Shown here: positions 45,613 through 58,232 of the stretch, piece by piece
How positions within the stretch are numbered: the first letter of the stretch is position 1
Layout: each line of letters begins with the position of its first letter
Assembly: GCA_019915015.1 (NCBI GenBank)
Contig: JAHBBC010000027.1
Span: forward strand, 124,001-188,000
Origin: Auriscalpium vulgare
Lineage: Eukaryota; Basidiomycota; Agaricomycetes; Russulales; Auriscalpiaceae
Direction: 5' to 3'
Length of the DNA: 64,000 bases
Program-made: the position numbers and the translations under genes
Notes under the pieces: model-generated
Told to the model about the DNA's origin: nothing
The model's input: only the letters and a program-made list of their open reading frames with translations
Database searches by the model: none

Positions 45613-46815
45613 ATGAATACAGAAATGGATGTGTCGACCCCCCTGTCAAGCAGCTCTCTTAATCTTCCACTAGAGCTCCAGGATAGAATTATCAAGGATG
45701 TGCTCTTTCCCATTAAACCCGAGGAGCCCGAGGAACCACCTGATACAATCCGCGATATTGTCCGTCGTGTGCTCAGGCTCGCATACGTATGCAAAAAATG
45801 GGAGACAATTGTCCGGATCCTCCTGGGTAACGACGCGTACGCTGATATGTGGACCGCCTTAGTGGCTGCAAAGGAGAAGGAACTCAGTGAGCCCCGCGAC
45901 ACCAGCAAGCCGGTTCCGCGCCGTGTTCTCGTGAACACCACTTACACGAAACAAATCAATCTCGACCACCCGTTCCTTGTTGCTGCCATGTATTTCGCCA
46001 ATTTTCTCAGCTTCTGCAAGAAAACTGATAAATATGGCAACTTCCAGTGGTCGGTCAAGATCGAAAAAAAGAAAATGGAATTCAATGACCTCTCATCAGA
46101 GCTGCAGGAGAAAACAGGCCTCGAACTTGTCATGGAGGGCTGTGATTGGGATTTATTTCCGTCACGGTGGAATAGGCTCCCAGCTGTTACCGAGTTGACA
46201 CTGAGGGCCATCGATTTACATCGCATTTTTGAGGGGCTTGCGAAGATGCCCAATCTCACGCGCCTCACTCTCAACATATCCGATATGAACTCGGAAGGCC
46301 TTGGACCCATGGCAACTCAACTTCAACTCAATAGTCTCTCAAAGCTTACAGTGACAGGCGACAAACTCTCGGGATCATTTTTCCATTGCCTACAAATACC
46401 CACAGAGTGCCAGAAAGTCGCACTTAGTGACGTCCGCCTCGAAGGACTCCAGTTGACCGATTCCACAAACGAGGACTCGAAACCATTGAGGCGCATCTTG
46501 GAGAAACTACTGCCGCAAGCCCGAGACTCCGAAGACGCGTGGGCATTCACCTGCGAGCCTCGCATTGGATCAGGTTTCATTGCTCTGTGGAAAGTATACG
46601 GAACACAAACGGGAATGATCAGGTCCATCAGTTTCGACACCAGTATACCGGAACAGGGGCTTGGTCCCGTCGTCGAAGCTTTTGTCAAGGCCGTCCCAGA
46701 GCACTGGAAAGAAATCACAAACATACGTGTGCCTGAGCCGGTGCCTGAGGGGTTTGATCCCTTGTCAGCACCAACTGCATTCACATTTCACGGCCGACCG
46801 AGTAAACCATTATAG
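45613..46815 (+). CDS. F-box-like protein
   Basis: Intronless 400-residue protein. The N-terminus fits a divergent F-box (LPLELQDRIIKDVLF at 18-32, then RVLRLAYVCKKWETIVRILL). A Leu-rich region with LRR-like lines follows (ELTLRAIDLHRIFEGLAKMPNLTRLTL). Known proteins of this kind bind Skp1 and present targets to SCF ligases. The frame is open from a TTG at 45595, but the ATG at 45613 (MNTEMDVST) is the first true start in frame and lies downstream of the TATA box. It is on the opposite strand from the other two F-box genes and is not their close copy. Confidence 0.78.
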   Translation: MNTEMDVSTPLSSSSLNLPLELQDRIIKDVLFPIKPEEPEEPPDTIRDIVRRVLRLAYVCKKWETIVRILLGNDAYADMWTALVAAKEKELSEPRDTSKPVPRRVLVNTTYTKQINLDHPFLVAAMYFANFLSFCKKTDKYGNFQWSVKIEKKKMEFNDLSSELQEKTGLELVMEGCDWDLFPSRWNRLPAVTELTLRAIDLHRIFEGLAKMPNLTRLTLNISDMNSEGLGPMATQLQLNSLSKLTVTGDKLSGSFFHCLQIPTECQKVALSDVRLEGLQLTDSTNEDSKPLRRILEKLLPQARDSEDAWAFTCEPRIGSGFIALWKVYGTQTGMIRSISFDTSIPEQGLGPVVEAFVKAVPEHWKEITNIRVPEPVPEGFDPLSAPTAFTFHGRPSKPL

Positions 46816-48769
46816 AGTTTAGACAGACCTATGCAGACTCAGACTCGCCAAGGACGCGTGACCGCAATTCTCCCATACAAATGTAATTGTCTTATCCTTA
46901 CATGTACAGCCCGAATTTCTGTGCTCGTAACAAATTTAGAGATCGACGAGCAAAATCCCTGACCCGCGCGCTCCAGAGGCAGACCGGCATGAACGATTTT
47001 GTCTGCGGATGATGGACGATGACGACCCTGAGGATCCTCTGGTAGGCAAAAGCTCGAGCGTCTCGTCGACAGAGATGCTGGTGCCGCGGCAGATATGCCA
47101 GGAAATACTCGCTGATATAAGTCTACGAGGAGACGGACAGCTTGGGCTCACGCGCAGTTGAATTGCATAGAAGTAGCAATGTATACATACGAGGAAGGCC
47201 TGGATATCTAGGGAGAACCAGCCATAGCCGTGCGCACGCTCCGAGGCCGACGAGCTACGTCGGTCAGCGAGACTTGTGCAAACACGGCACGCGCATTCAA
47301 ACAAGCTCAGATCAACGGGAAAGTACCACACGGCGCCAAACCTCGACCATGCATACACGGCAAAGGATAGGAGGACAGGTAGGCCGGCCGTGACCCTGTG
47401 AGAACCGATATACGCGATGTTCTATCGGGGCAGGGCTTTCCCGAGTGCGATGAGTGTCCAGACCGAAGCCGAGTGCGTAAGGGCTATGGGAGAGGCGATG
47501 AGACCAAAAGCCGAGGGTTTTGCAAGGCGGACGCGCTCTTAGCTGCGAAGTGGACCGGACGCGAGAGGCTGTGAAGCAAAACAGTTAAATGTAGTGGCGG
47601 GGAGTTGGTGATAAAGCGTACCTATGCCGACAGCTATCCCAGCGCTCGATCGCATCACGGGCACGAGCCATGAAGCAGATGGTCTACATGCTACAACGGT
47701 TGCACAAGATAGATAGCTGAGGTAGCAGGCAATCACGATGGGTGCGGACAAACGACGGAGAGCGATCCCTCAGCGACCATGCTGGGAGCAGAATAAGATG
47801 GTACGACGATGGTGGTTTTCGAAGAGCGGGCGTGACAAGGAACGGAATAGCTGAGGAGCCCTGCAGGTGGGGATATGGCGCTCCGCGGCAGACAGGTGGC
47901 CGTCCTTGAACACTGAAACTGAAACGAGCTCCGAAATCTGCAGGTGGACACGAGCGTGGCGAGGTCGTCGAGCAGTGACGCTGAAAGGAATACTTAGCGT
48001 AAGGGAGTAACGTCGGAGAGACAGCAGGGGATATCGCAGCATGAAGGCAGTCCGTGCGATAGATGGAGGAATTAAGAGGGCAGCGTCCGTTATTTTGAGA
48101 GACAGAGGGAACGGAGAGGCTGCGAGGTCAGGGACATAAGTCGAGACGCGGTGGCGGAGAGCTGGCAAGCGTCCGTCACTTACATCGTGCTGGCGTCAGC
48201 CCCGACCAGATTGCCTGCAGAGGGAAGGTGTAGATCGCTAATCCGTCGCGCGCGCCAGAGCCTACCGCGCAATATCGTCAAATACAGAGGGCCATTGGGC
48301 GTCGAGCGGCGTGAGGTTGTCATGGGAGGGACTGAAGCAGCTTGGAAGAAGGAATGCAGGAAAACTGGTTGGAAGATTGACAAGAGGAGGATAGGGTGGA
48401 GGAGAAGACATCTGCTACGAGTATCGTGTCAGAACAGCTGCGAAACGAGGGGACACGACGCACATATGTGGCCCGATCAGCGAACGTCGAACCCCAGCCC
48501 AAATAGCACGTCCCAGCACGTCCTTGATCTTGAGGTTTTTTGGACACTCAATATCCGGTGAAACAGCCTCAGCTAGCTATGAAAGGAGCGGGAGGAAGCC
48601 GTTGGCCTGGCAGCGATGGTGGTAGCAGACCAACAAGGCGCGCGGTGGCGGGCAACTGCCGGCGGGCCGCTTGGCCGACAGTCCCGTGACCGAACACGTC
48701 TTGACCGCGTCGCTCCTCCGAGTCCTGTGTCTGGTCTCGTCGAGGAGAACACACAGGAACATACACGCA
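46816..48769. other. Possible decayed multi-exon gene on the minus strand
   Basis: No intact gene. The minus-strand frame ending at 46936 (DETLELLPTRGSSGSSSSIIRRQ ... ILLVDL, then stop) reads like a terminal exon. Upstream minus-strand pieces to about 48170 have short intron-like spacers, but I could not join them in frame. Sequence around 48290-48400 resembles 54480-54600 (GCG(C/T)GAGGT(T/C)GTCATGGGA, AGCA(G/T)CTTGGAAG(A/G)A), so this is one of several decayed family members. Confidence 0.3.
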
Positions 48770-48960
48770 ATGCCCATATAAAGCACAGCCTTTTCAAAGC
48801 GCGCCGTCGCCATCTTTCCTCCACTCTACCATGAGCGCGCCTCACCACTGTCCTCGCTCCTCGCTCCTCAGACCGACTCCTCCTCATCATGGCCCTTTTT
48901 GCGCTCTAGCTGGCTGACGGAGTCAAATCTCCGCAAACAAGCTTCAGCGTCGCTTCAAGT
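48770..48960 (+). repeat. Dispersed promoter/first-exon repeat, copy F
   Basis: CCCATATAAAGC at 48774 is followed by an ATG at 48831 and then CGACTCCTCCTCATCATGGCCC. This is the same TATA, ATG and first-exon pattern seen in copies A-C. The frame from 48831 stops early and no protein is annotated. Confidence 0.4.
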
Positions 48961-51037
48961 ACGCTATGCATTTGATTCTGCTATTGGCATCTTTCTGACG
49001 CAGTTACGAACCCAGGTATGTAAGTATATGTCAATGGCATGCCGGGCCCTGGCTCAGAAGCGAGTCGCGGACGAGAGAAGTAAGGACACATAGCCCTATG
49101 CGAGACTTAGACTTTGAGCACAGAGCTCAAAGTTCTGCGCCCATGACGCTTTGTAGAACTCGGACGCCACCATGTGAAAGCGGCCAGTGATGGTCCGGGC
49201 GGCGGCGGTGCGCCCGCACACAGTACGCTCGATGCTTCCTTTATCCTTCCAAATCGGTGGTCATAGCTCATTTTATCATACATAGAGTATCCCATCAGCA
49301 TTCCTTGCACGGCGCAGAAGGGCATTCTCGAATCATCAGCGTGTATGCAGAGTGTACACAATAGCAGATGACTCTATGTATGCGCGCCGAAATACGTACA
49401 TACATCAGTCTCAGTTGTCTGTGTCGAGCATGTCGAGGATCTATAGCGCAAAAAATTGAGGCATGCTCGTGTGTTCCGACTGTGTGTGGGCAAAGCATTT
49501 ATTCGACTAGTACTTACTACGACATATGTCGGGCTGCCGAGAGCCAGCCACGTCCGCGCGCGCCCCCAAGGCACACTACCAAGCTCCCCAGACACGCACC
49601 GACGCCGCGCGCGCGCGCATCTACCGTGCCTCGAATATCTGGCAGGATTCCAGACCTACAGAAGCGCAATCTACCACGGTGTGAGCGATGCAAGGTGGAG
49701 GCGACCAGTTGCGACAGTGACGGCAGCGCTGCTGCGGCCGTCGATACGAGAGACGAACATTAGCCGGGCAGAGGGCCGGTGTGGCGGCTTGCTATACTCG
49801 GGCATCGCTTGGAAAGGCGCGGATGGCTAGGTCCGTATTAGCGCGGTAGGCGCGCGTACGCTCTAGGGATGGATCGGCAGGAACAACGAATACCATTGGC
49901 TGCGGGAGATGCACGGACCATATGACACTCGTAGGCGCTGCGGCCTTCGACGAGCGGGAAGGAGTTGTCGCAGACGGGCCGGAGCGATGGCTGGGTAGGT
50001 AGCATGCGGTGGCGGCACGATATAAGTAGTCGACCTTCCGTTGACGTTGAGGCCACCAACAAAAGGCGCGGGATGCCAGGTCAATATTGACGGTATAAGC
50101 GTGGCGCGTACGCTATAGGGACTAGGGATGGATCAGCTAGAGGACGGGTAGACTGGGTGTATGCGACGGACCAATTTAGTTGCCCTTGATCGAGACTGAC
50201 GAGGTTCCTAGATGGCGCGGAGCATGTGGGCCTGCTTTGCCGGGCGTATGTGCCAAAGGACGACGGAGGACGTCGAGGGAAAAGGCGATGGGAAACGCTG
50301 TTGAGGCTATGCGGCGGCGGAGAGCTGGTGAGCACGCACCAAAGACACGTCCGGCTGTGTCGTCCTTCACAAACTCCCCGATCGCGCCTCGCCCTCGATG
50401 AAATCCGACCGTAAGACGTTGAGTCGATGTCGATGTCGCAAAGGTCGTGGCAGTACTATGTAGCGTACTGGTGCTGGCGCGTCCCGATTGGCCGCACCCC
50501 TGCACGTGACGAAGACCCAGGCTGCTCATGTCATGGACCGACTGAGGACTCCCACTCACTCCAGACCAACAGCCATCACAGCGAAGACGTGCTTGTCGCG
50601 GAGCCAAGAAGGATTGAGCACGGTCGCCTCGCAAAGGGCTCCGAGAAAGCGGAGGAGGTGCGTGCAATCATCGCCGACATCGCCGACACAAGCTGTCGCT
50701 ATCGCGCGTAAGTAGAACAAACGCGCTCGGGCTGAAACATCTTTGCACAGACCAGAGGAGGTAAAGAGGTTTTGTTTGACAGAGCCGAACTCGAAGATAC
50801 TGCATGGGAACGCGGAGGAAGACGCAGGCCGAGCGTGAGCAGCAGTGCCGCCGGCGCCTCCTCCAGCAGAGTCAGCCAACTCCGATACGGAGGGTGTAAC
50901 ACCCGCTCGTAGCCTCCGAGACCTTACACCGCGACATCCACACCGCTGCATATCCGCGGATCAGACCGCGCGCCGTCCAGATCGCGAGGAATATTATAAA
51001 AAGGGTAAAGACTGTGAAATACCCCGCACATCCCCTC
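48961..51037. other. Gap with a partial relative of the 1.3-kb repeat
   Basis: No gene is supported. 50335-50520 shares with 53330-53510 the blocks TGTGTCGTCCTTCACAAACTCC and GATCGC, then GTTGA(G/C)TCGATGTCG and GGTCGT(G/A)GCAG. It then runs into a CGATTGGCCGCAC/CACGTG segment of the promoter/first-exon family. The unit is therefore a mosaic of both repeat families. The last 100 bases are the upstream region of the reductase gene. Confidence 0.4.
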
Positions 51038-52425
51038 ATGCCCGCTCTCGATTCTGGACTCGTGCTCGTTACCGGCGGTACAGGCTACGTCGGAGCATGG
51101 GTCATCAAGTGCCTCGTCGATAACGGCTATACCGTTCTTGCAGCGCATGTTTCATCTTCTTCTCCGAACTCGACACTATTCTCACAACTGTTGCTCTGAT
51201 AGCGTGCGCTCTCCTGCCCAGGGCGACTTTCTCACCAATCGCTTCCCGTCGTATTCAGGGCGGGTATCCCATGTTGTAGTCCCGGATATATCGAAGGCAA
51301 GCTTTCCCTTTCGTTTGCGTCCCTACTTTGGCTGAATGCTCTTCGCCACAGGAAGGCGCGTACGACGATGCGGTGAAAGACGTCGACGCCATCATCCATG
51401 TCGCGTCTCCACTCCTCTACTCCTGGGAGGACCCTCAAGGTGCGTCTTTGAGTTTTTCTGATAGCTTCATCTGACATGGCATCGCAGACGTTATCGGGCC
51501 CGCTGTGGCCGGAACGTCAGGCATCCTGAAGAGCGCCACGGCGTATGGGTAAGTGTGCATATTCATGCTATTAATCCGCCTCATCCATGTCTCCTCAGTG
51601 CGAAAGTGCAGAGAGTGATCATCACGTCGTCGGCGTCTGCTGTATGCGGGTTCATGACAGATAAAGAGTACGACGAGGTTCGCATGATCGCAGCATACTG
51701 TCCGTCACACACCCTCAAACTAATTCACTGTCAGAACGACTGGAACCTAGAAGACCTGAACACCGAGCACACCAAGACGTCGTCGCCATTAGCGGTCTAC
51801 AACACAGCAAAGACGCGCGCCGAGAAGGCCGCGTTCGACTATGTCCGAGCAACCCAGCCTCGATACGACCTGGTGACGCTACTGCCCGCGTTCAACTTCG
51901 GGCCATACATCCATCAGGCGAGTACAGCAGCATCGCCGCTGCGCCGAAACCCGGTCTCACGACATCTGGCAGCCCGGGAAGCACTTTGGCAGCTCTCCGG
52001 GAGCACTTCTCGCGGCTTTCCCCGTGGGCGGCGTGACCAGCGGCGCCCTCGTGGCCGGCTTCGTCGACGTCCGCGACAGCGCCCTCCTGCACGTCCTCGC
52101 GCTCAAGAACGCGGAGCTCAGCGGAGAGCGCCTCATCAACGCAAACGGTCAGCGGATCTTCCTCGCGCGAGTGCTTCCCCGACTGACGTGACGCTGCGTG
52201 CCTGCAGGCGTATTTGCGTGGCAGGACCTGTACGACATCTTGAACGAGGCGGGCTACGACGCGCCCGGCAAAGACACGAAGGGCGCTGGCGAGAAGAAGC
52301 ATATGCAAGTCCTCGTTCGCAACGACAAGACCTTCAAGTATTTTCCGGACTTCAAGTATCGCGGCTTGAAGGAATCTGTGTTGGATATGGCGGTGGATTT
52401 GAAGAGTGGCGGATATCTGAACTGA
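51038..52425 (+). CDS. NAD(P)-dependent extended short-chain reductase (dihydroflavonol-reductase-like)
   Basis: Eight exons give 334 residues in frame: 51038-51144, 51203-51296, 51352-51439, 51488-51548, 51599-51677, 51735-51917, 51973-52147, 52208-52425. The Rossmann nucleotide loop is TGGTGYVGAW (12-21). The catalytic pair is Tyr165/Lys169 in YNTAK, preceded by SSAS. VDVRDSALLHVLAL and the C-terminal VFAWQDLYDIL are typical of fungal ketone/aldehyde reductases of the extended SDR family, which reduce a carbonyl using NADPH in the cytosol. Introns 1, 2 and 6 work only with GC donors (GCATGT, GCAAGC, GCGAGT). Intron 5 uses GTTCGC. The ATG at 51038 places the Rossmann motif at the usual distance from the start. 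Substrate unknown. Confidence 0.85.
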
Positions 52426-55400
52426 ATTATGTACTTAGTAGCACAGAGCCGCCCGCTGATTCCGATCGAGGGAGGAAATGAGATGATATTTTGCCAGTAC
52501 AGTATGTTACAGGCGCTATCTGTATTGGTTGTGCACAGAAGCTCGCGCTGGGCCGCATCGACCTTGGCGCGACACCGCAGACGGACTGATCCGATCTCGC
52601 AGCGCGCAAGTCACTAGCCCGCAGCTACGCATGTGCGACGCCATAGACGTACAGAGGTTTGCTCGCTCGACCACCAGGCAGTCGCCCAAGAGTCTTGCGT
52701 AGCCGAGACACAGCCAGAATATGATGGGATGCTCGCTATAGGCAGACAACCAGCGCTGCTCGCTAGGTCGCCCAAGCGGGAGATTGGCGCCATGAGGTCA
52801 GCCGTCCAGGCGCTCTGCCGCAAACAAGGGACAGAGCACCCCGAGTGCGTTCCTGAGCGTCGTGGGCCCTACTCTCTTCCGCCAAATTCACCACAGGTGC
52901 GTGCGCAAGAGCGATGCGATGCAAATGCTAATGCCAATGTGGCTCTCGGGAAATTGGAAGGTAGGTGGAGCGCGTTTGGGGCAAGGGCGAGCGCAGCTGA
53001 TGGCCTGCTTGACCGCAGTAGCTTGGCCGATCCGGGTGGCAGAATGACAATCAATCGGGCACCCAGCTGTTCGGCCTCTTGTGCGCCGAGTTGGGGGTGG
53101 AACCGTCAGCTTCAGTAGAAACGAAGCAACACGCCCGTCCACGTGCAACGCACGCTGTGCGCACAGAAGTTGGCCTGCTGTCGGCCTGTCCGACCGGGCG
53201 ACTTCCTCTGCATCTAAGTTAGAACGTCGGCCCAGCTGAGAGGAGCGGATACGTGACGGAGAGTAGCTGCATCGACAGCCTGGCCCATACCCGCGAGCAG
53301 AGCAAGCCTGGGTGCAAAGAGCGAGCAGATCGAGGCGCTGTGTCGTCCTTCACAAACTCCCTGATCGCCTTGTCCTCAATGTGGAAGATCTGACAGCAAG
53401 ATGTTGACTCGATGTCGCAGAGGTCGTAGCAGCGCAGAGATCGACGAGCAAGGACATACTTCGGGTGTACTGTGGCGGCCAATGGGAGCGCGCCGGCCGG
53501 CCGGCCCTTCAGCCCGTGCAACGAGGCTGCCAGGAGAGCCGTGTCGGTGAGGCGCGGGACATATTCGTAGATGCTGAGGCCAGCTGAGAAACCTCGCGGT
53601 GGACACTGCTCATGAGCGTGGCGAGGCCGTCTAGTACAGTGACGACGGCTGCATACGCAAAGGCGGCCACATAAAGTGTAAGCGGGGTTTGTCGCAGAAT
53701 GATAGAAGGCGTCGGTGGGGTTGGCCATGAGATGGACGTTTCGTAGGACGTACAATGCCGCGGTTATGAACAAGCCTGCGACGCCACGCAGATGAGTCGA
53801 CGTGATGGCGGAGAGCTGGTAATCACAATTACGTACCGGAGACCACAGTTCGTCCAGTGCGTCTACGGCAGGCAGGTGGGGATTCGCGACCTGCCGCGCA
53901 GAGCATTGAGCATCTCAGCATAGTGAGATATTATGGCGGCTTACAGGTATGTTCTTGCCTTTGATTACGGACCCTTCAGTTTGGAGGAGGGGAGGGCTGC
54001 GCGATGGCGGGAGGCATACATGACAGAAGTTGAGATAGGGCGTAGATTCGGAGGAACGCCAACTCTTGAAAGACGTTCACTGAGGCTCGATCCGATGAGC
54101 CGCTGGAGGCGTCGCCGATGACGAGGTGTAGGCAGCATGCTCTGGATGTTGCGACACTGGCGCTGACGATATGGCAAGGAGCTGAAGAGCGGAGGGTATC
54201 GCAAGCGACCGGGAGGGGTTTGTGACGCTTATCGACGAGGCATCCAGCAGCCGGCTGAGGTATTGGTGCCTGCTGCCCGCATCATCAGACGCGTTGAATG
54301 GCGTGGGTGGCCGACGACCCTGTCAACGTCCGGCAGTCAGCAACCGACTTCCCATCGCGTCGCTGTCATCCACTCACCGCTGCACCACAGCGCCATCATC
54401 GCAGCCCACACCCCTTTCACGCTCTTCGAAGGCACCCTCTCGTCCATCTACGCTGCCCGGGCGGCTCACGCGCCATAGTGGCGCGATCTCGTCGAGATAC
54501 GGAGGGCGTGCGAGCGGCGCGAGGTCGTCATGGGATTGAAGCATCTTGGAAGGAGGCCGGACGTGGACGGAACAGTTGGGAGTGCGACAGAACCGCAACA
54601 GCGGAGAGGTGGGAGGACGCGGTGGGCAGCGGATTTCGAGGTATGATGGCGTCCCGATGCGTTGGAGGTGACGCCGGAATCGTAGGATGTGGCGAAGACC
54701 GGAGACCGACTGATGAGCGGGACAGGATGGTGTGGACCGACGCAACCAGAGCGCGGAACAAGCATGCGGGTGAGATGGTTGATGGAGATCTAACAGTCAA
54801 GCGAGGTGAGGACGTGGACACGATCGAGGCTCTGGATACGCACCGGCGACCTCTCATCGACATCTCCCGCCCTCTCGCCCTTCGTATGTGTTAGTTCTCC
54901 AGGTAAATCGGCGCTTGCTTGTCGCTTTCTGGTGCAGTTTGGACGTGGAGTGCAAGGAGTACGAGCGTTTGATGTAGATCGATGGCGATGGCCGCGGCGG
55001 AGGTGACCGCGAATGGGTATAGTCGAGCACGTCGGGCGCAAAGGGCTTGCGGAAATGATCTGGATGGGCGTACGCGAGGCATGTAGGTCAATACGGGAAA
55101 GAAAAATATTGCGAAGAACGCACCTGAGGGTCTTGCGAGCGACACGTGTCACGTAGGCGACCACAGACCAAGCCGCGAGGCTACCGCTGCGCACCGATTC
55201 GTGCAGAGATCATGAAGGACGTAGAGCAGGATGTCAAGAGGAAGGGTGTGCTCGTGCTGGAAGGTGTAGAGTCTCCTGCTGGCAGAGCAGTCGATCGAGT
55301 CGGAGCTACGCGGTTATGACTTCAACCAAGCCTTCGTCCCACAGGCAGGATCTTCCAAGGCTTGGCTGGCTCGGCGCCAAGTTCTAGTGATTCCATATAA

Positions 55401-56571
55401 CCAGAGCGAAAGGACTTTGGGCGTCTGCTGTTGAGAACAACTCTGGGGACTCTTGCTCGCCGCCGCCTGCAAGTGTGCAACTTGAATTTCGTTGACTCGC
55501 CAACGTTCCCACGCTGCTTCCTCTCTTCCCTTTGCTGCACCGCAAAACAAATCGCATTCACGCTCGACCGGCCCGCTCATCGTCTGCAAATTACGATGCA
55601 ATCCTTACGAGAAGCTGAGCACGATGTGTCCAGGAATGTCGTCGCCGTCTGGTGAGCACAAGTCTACGCGGTAACCATGTGCTTCGTCCGGCGGCAGCAC
55701 CTATTATCTCGCCGACAAGCACATGGGCTATGTCCTGCCTCGCGTGGCTTGCACCAGGCTTGCATGCTGTCGGTGGCATCATAATGGCGCTAGCAACCCG
55801 CCAAGGAAGGCCAAAGATTAACTCTCGGCGTCCTCAGCCCGCTGCTCGATCATCTCGTCTGACTGGAAAGGCGTTGGCCCGAGTCGTGCTGTGCGTGCTG
55901 TGCGTCAACTTCAGTTGGAATATTGATGTTGCTCCCGGAAGTACGCTACGGCCAGCCGCGCCTTCCCGCTCCTCGATATCCAACCCCAATCCTGAATATG
56001 GGAGATTTATTCCACGATTTCTCTACGATGGCGCGTGCATTCCGCATGGTCGTAACGCGGAGGCTCCCCGTTCCGCCCCTCACATCTGTGTCTTCGCCCG
56101 GTCACCGAGTGTCGCTACGCACGCCCGTGATCCCATAGCTGTACGTATAACCCCACATCATGATCGCCAGTGGGGGCGGGCGATGTTGTTGGCAACCTGG
56201 ATCAAGATGGAAAGATTCAGTGCGAAATCACTTCTCACGATGCATTTTGGTCTGTACTACCCTTAATCTATTGCAGTTCCGTGCTCAATTTACGCGTACG
56301 CGCTGACAGGATGCCTCCTCCGCGCGGCTCGGATAACCCTGCTCCACAATATGCGATTTATGGAACGGACAAGGTGCCGCGCGGTCAAGTGCGCTATCTC
56401 GCTCCGTGTCGTCCTTACCCCGCACAGCCGACCCGTGCCCACGAGCACCACAGAAACCACAGGCATGCAACATGTGCACCCTACGTTTCCGTTGCGCTGA
56501 TCCCGGACATACAGGCAGCGACGCGGCCGTACTCGAGGACAGAGCCGCGACGTCCTGAGGGTATAAAGGCG
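52426..56571. other. Long gap with partial repeats, no supported gene
   Basis: Contains 3' sequence of the reductase gene, then decayed repeat pieces. 53150-53230 matches the GCGCACAGAAGTTGGCC block of the 1.3-kb repeat, and 53330-53510 matches its promoter-like start including the 20-mer at 53475-53494. 54480-54640 resembles 48290-48430. Minus-strand fragments such as GLSIYEYVPRLTDTALLA suggest old genes but cannot be joined. The last 300 bases lead into the protease promoter. Confidence 0.35.
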
Positions 56572-56577
56572 ACGCGC
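56572..56577 (+). promoter_or_regulatory. TATA box of the aspartic protease gene
   Basis: TATAAA in GAGGGTATAAAGGCG, 76 bp before the ATG at 56648. Confidence 0.7.
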
Positions 56578-56647
56578 TCTCTGCCCACATTCCTCACCGG
56601 CCCTCTTTCCCAGAGTCGAGTATCAAGTCAAGTCGTTCTTCACCGAA

Positions 56648-58232
56648 ATGTACTTCTCCGCCGCCTTCGTCCTCGCTGCTCTCCCCTTCCTCGCCACGGC
56701 CGTCCCTACGCCGTCGGCTCCCAGCGGTGTCGCCATCCCCATCGCCAAGCGCTCCTTCCTCCACCACGCCGATGGGTCCGTCAACACCACGCTCCTCCGG
56801 AGGAAAGTGCGCGGCTCTGTCGCGTGAGTCAATTCCTTTTCGGCGTGTGCGTGGCCTTCAATGCTGATGTCGCGCGGTACTTTGCTAGCAAGATCCACCG
56901 CGGCTTCGAGATCTACGAGCGCAACACCGGCAAGGTTCATCCCTCCGCCCGCAACCTCAAGAAGCGCGCCACGACTGGCAGCGATCCTCTGACGGACGAC
57001 GATGCTGAGCTCTGGTACGGCACGATCTCGGTCGGCACTCCGGCCAAGCAGTACACGGGTCAGTTTTCTTGCTTGCCTCGCCCGGAGAGGCGGCCCGGCT
57101 GACGCGCGACACACAGTTGACTTCGACACGGGCAGCAGCGATCTGTTCCTGCCCGGCTCCTCGTGCGGCTCGACCTGCTCCGGACACACGCTCTACAGCA
57201 CCAGCGCGAGCTCCACCGCGAAGGACCTCAAGAAGACGTTCACGCTGAAGTACGGCGACGGCTCATCCGTCACCGGCGAGCAGTACACCGACACCGTGTC
57301 CATCGCTGGCTTGACCGTACGTCCGCGCATCCCTACTTCTTGAGAATCTATCTGACGCGTCTTTTCCACTGCAGGCGACGGGTCAGACCCTCGGCTCCGC
57401 GAAGACCTACTCCACGGGCTTCGAGAGCTCGGAGTTCCCTGCGGACGGGCTGCTCGGCCTGGCTTTCGAGTCGCTCTCCGATTACAAGGCGAACCCGCTC
57501 TTCCAGACGCTCATTGCGCAGGGCAAGGTCTCCACCGAGACGTTCGGCTTCAAGTTCGCGTCGACTGGCTCTGAGCTGTTCCTCGGCGGTGTCAACAGCG
57601 CGCTCTTCACCGGCAGCTTCACCACCGTCCCTGTCACCACGGCGGTCAGTCTCTCTCTCCACGCGCGTTGAACTCCTGGTGCTGATGGTTCTGCAGGCGT
57701 ACTGGCAGACGACCTTTGACAAGATCACTGTCAACGGCAAGAGCGTCGTGAGCAGCACCGCGGCGATCGTCGACACCGGCACCACCCAGCTCATCGGGTC
57801 CACCACCGGCATCAAGGCGCTCTACGCCCAGATCACCGGCGCCAAGGCGGACAACTCGCTCGGCGACGGTCTCTACAGCAGTACGTCGTCCTTCCGCTCG
57901 TTGGCGCACGCTTCCGGCCGCTGACGCTGCGCGCAGTCCCCTGCTCGTTCAGCACCCCCATCTCGGTGACGCTCGGCGGCAAGGCCTTCACCGTCGCCCC
58001 CAGCACCTTCAACCTCGGCCCCGTCTCAGACGGCTCATCTACTTGCGTCGGTGGCGCCGCTGCGGACGACGACATCGCTGACGGTAAGCACCTTCCCGCG
58101 TACCATCCTCCCCACAGCTGCTGATGGACGTGGCGCACAGATTTCTGGATCCTTGGCGACGTCTTCCTGCAGAACGTCTACACCAAGTTCGATGTCGGCA
58201 ACGAGCAGATTGGCTTCGCCGCCCTTGCCTGA
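56648..58232 (+). CDS. Secreted pepsin-like aspartic protease (family A1)
   Basis: Seven exons give 412 residues: 56648-56823, 56889-57058, 57117-57316, 57375-57644, 57697-57880, 57937-58083, 58141-58232. A signal peptide (about 1-18, MYFSAAFVLAALPFLATA) is followed by a propeptide that ends at Lys-Lys-Arg 83-85, a plausible processing site. The two catalytic motifs are DTGSS (Asp119) and DTGTT (Asp298). YGDGS and the C-terminal FWILGDVFLQNVYTKFD complete the A1 signature. It hydrolyses proteins extracellularly at acid pH, probably in nutrition. Length and motifs are normal for Basidiomycete secreted pepsins, and all introns are 50-65 nt with GT-AG ends. It is isolated from other genes and has a clear TATA box. 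Confidence 0.95.
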
